Source: Strix aluco (Eukaryota; Chordata; Aves; Strigiformes; Strigidae). From it: a DNA stretch of 64,000 bases. Within the stretch, counting starts at the first letter, position 1, and each line of letters begins with the position of its first letter. Under the pieces are notes generated by a model, which worked only from the letters and a program-made list of their open reading frames with translations, was not told where the DNA came from and did not search any database. The stretch lies in NCBI RefSeq assembly GCF_031877795.1, contig NC_133932.1, positions 568,001 through 632,000 of the forward strand, given 5' to 3'. Shown here in pieces: positions 63,499 through 64,000 of the stretch. Made by a program: the position numbers and the translations under genes.

Positions 63499-64000
63499 GT
63501 AAGACTTTATAATAGTCTATAAATAGTTTTTATGTATTGTGGCATTGTATTTGTGTGAAACCTGGCCTGTAGCCTTTCACTCTCCCCTTCAGTTGCACCC
63601 TGACTGTTTTGGACTCTGTCTTGCATAAAGCCACAAAGGTAAAAAAACCTAGAAGAATCACAACATTATTTGAGTTTGGTTTTAGGCAGACTGTGATTCT
63701 ACTGTAATTTGACCATAGAGTTGTTTGTGCAGTCACTCTAGTTAAGTTCAGGTACACTTGAAAGCTGTTCTAGGCTTCCGCCATTTAAACAGGAATGGAG
63801 GTAGGAGTCTGTCTTCCAATTTCAGATGTGGTACTGTCATTACATGTGCAAAAAAAAAAAAGTGTTTCTTCTTCTTTTGCAAGGCAGCAGAGACAGCTGT
63901 TGGTATAAACTTCTGGCTGTGCTGGAAACCAACAGCAGTTTCAAGTGCCATTTTTCGATCAGAATTTGGTTACTGACCATGTGGTTTCCTAGAAGTGATA

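Larger units (their letters stand above)
57396..64000. other. Presumed first intron or intergenic region right of the CpG island
   Basis: AT-rich sequence with a composite low-complexity cluster at 58,368-58,462 and two exon-like segments listed separately. No known protein domain was recognised on either strand and no mobile element was recognised. Confidence 0.45.

Noticed and set aside
1..64000. CRISPR arrays, prophage, tRNA or rRNA genes, immune or defence systems
   Set aside because: The window is ordinary vertebrate nuclear DNA. No regularly spaced repeats, cloverleaf sequences with the conserved GGTTCGA-type arm, or prokaryotic operons were seen.

Overview
This is a window of vertebrate nuclear DNA, most probably from a bird. 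The evidence is the AT-rich, intron-dominated texture with GT-AG spliced exons, and three CR1 LINE fragments whose 3' ends carry the avian-type ATTCTATG repeat. No bacterial, organellar or viral gene content was seen. All conclusions come from reading the sequence and comparing with remembered protein families; no search was run.

Layout. From 1 to 20,826 there is no recognisable coding exon. This stretch is best read as the last part of the first intron of CMSS1, and it contains three CR1 fragments (about 2,112-2,706 minus; 11,040-12,391 plus; 13,955-14,098 plus). From 20,827 to 38,562 (+) lie nine coding exons of CMSS1, a ribosome-biogenesis protein with a degenerate DEAD-box-like fold. They join in a continuous reading frame to a normal stop; only the start-codon exon is missing and must lie upstream of the window. 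From 39,906 to 48,656 (+) lies a complete seven-exon gene of the CDC50/TMEM30 family, assigned as TMEM30C from its position beside CMSS1. It encodes 350 residues with both membrane segments, six ectodomain cysteines and seven N-glycosylation sequons. From memory, the human copy at this locus is a pseudogene, so an intact bird gene is the most notable gene-level observation.

Downstream of TMEM30C, 48,657 to about 56,790 looks intergenic. A CpG island at about 56,790-57,440 has two CCAAT boxes, a GC box and an ATG in good context followed by a strong splice donor. It is very probably a promoter firing rightward. The short reading frame there, and two exon-like segments further right (about 59,563-59,667 and 63,328-63,498), match nothing I recognise. 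They may be a non-coding RNA or the untranslated leader of a gene beyond the window.

The two identified genes are not functionally linked as far as is known: CMSS1 acts in nucleolar small-subunit maturation, while TMEM30 proteins are beta subunits of P4-ATPase lipid flippases. They sit head-to-tail with about 1.3 kb between the CMSS1 stop and the TMEM30C start, and the CMSS1-FILIP1L/TMEM30C order matches human 3q12. I found no convincing novel multi-gene system. The best leads are the unidentified CpG-island transcript and the retained TMEM30C.
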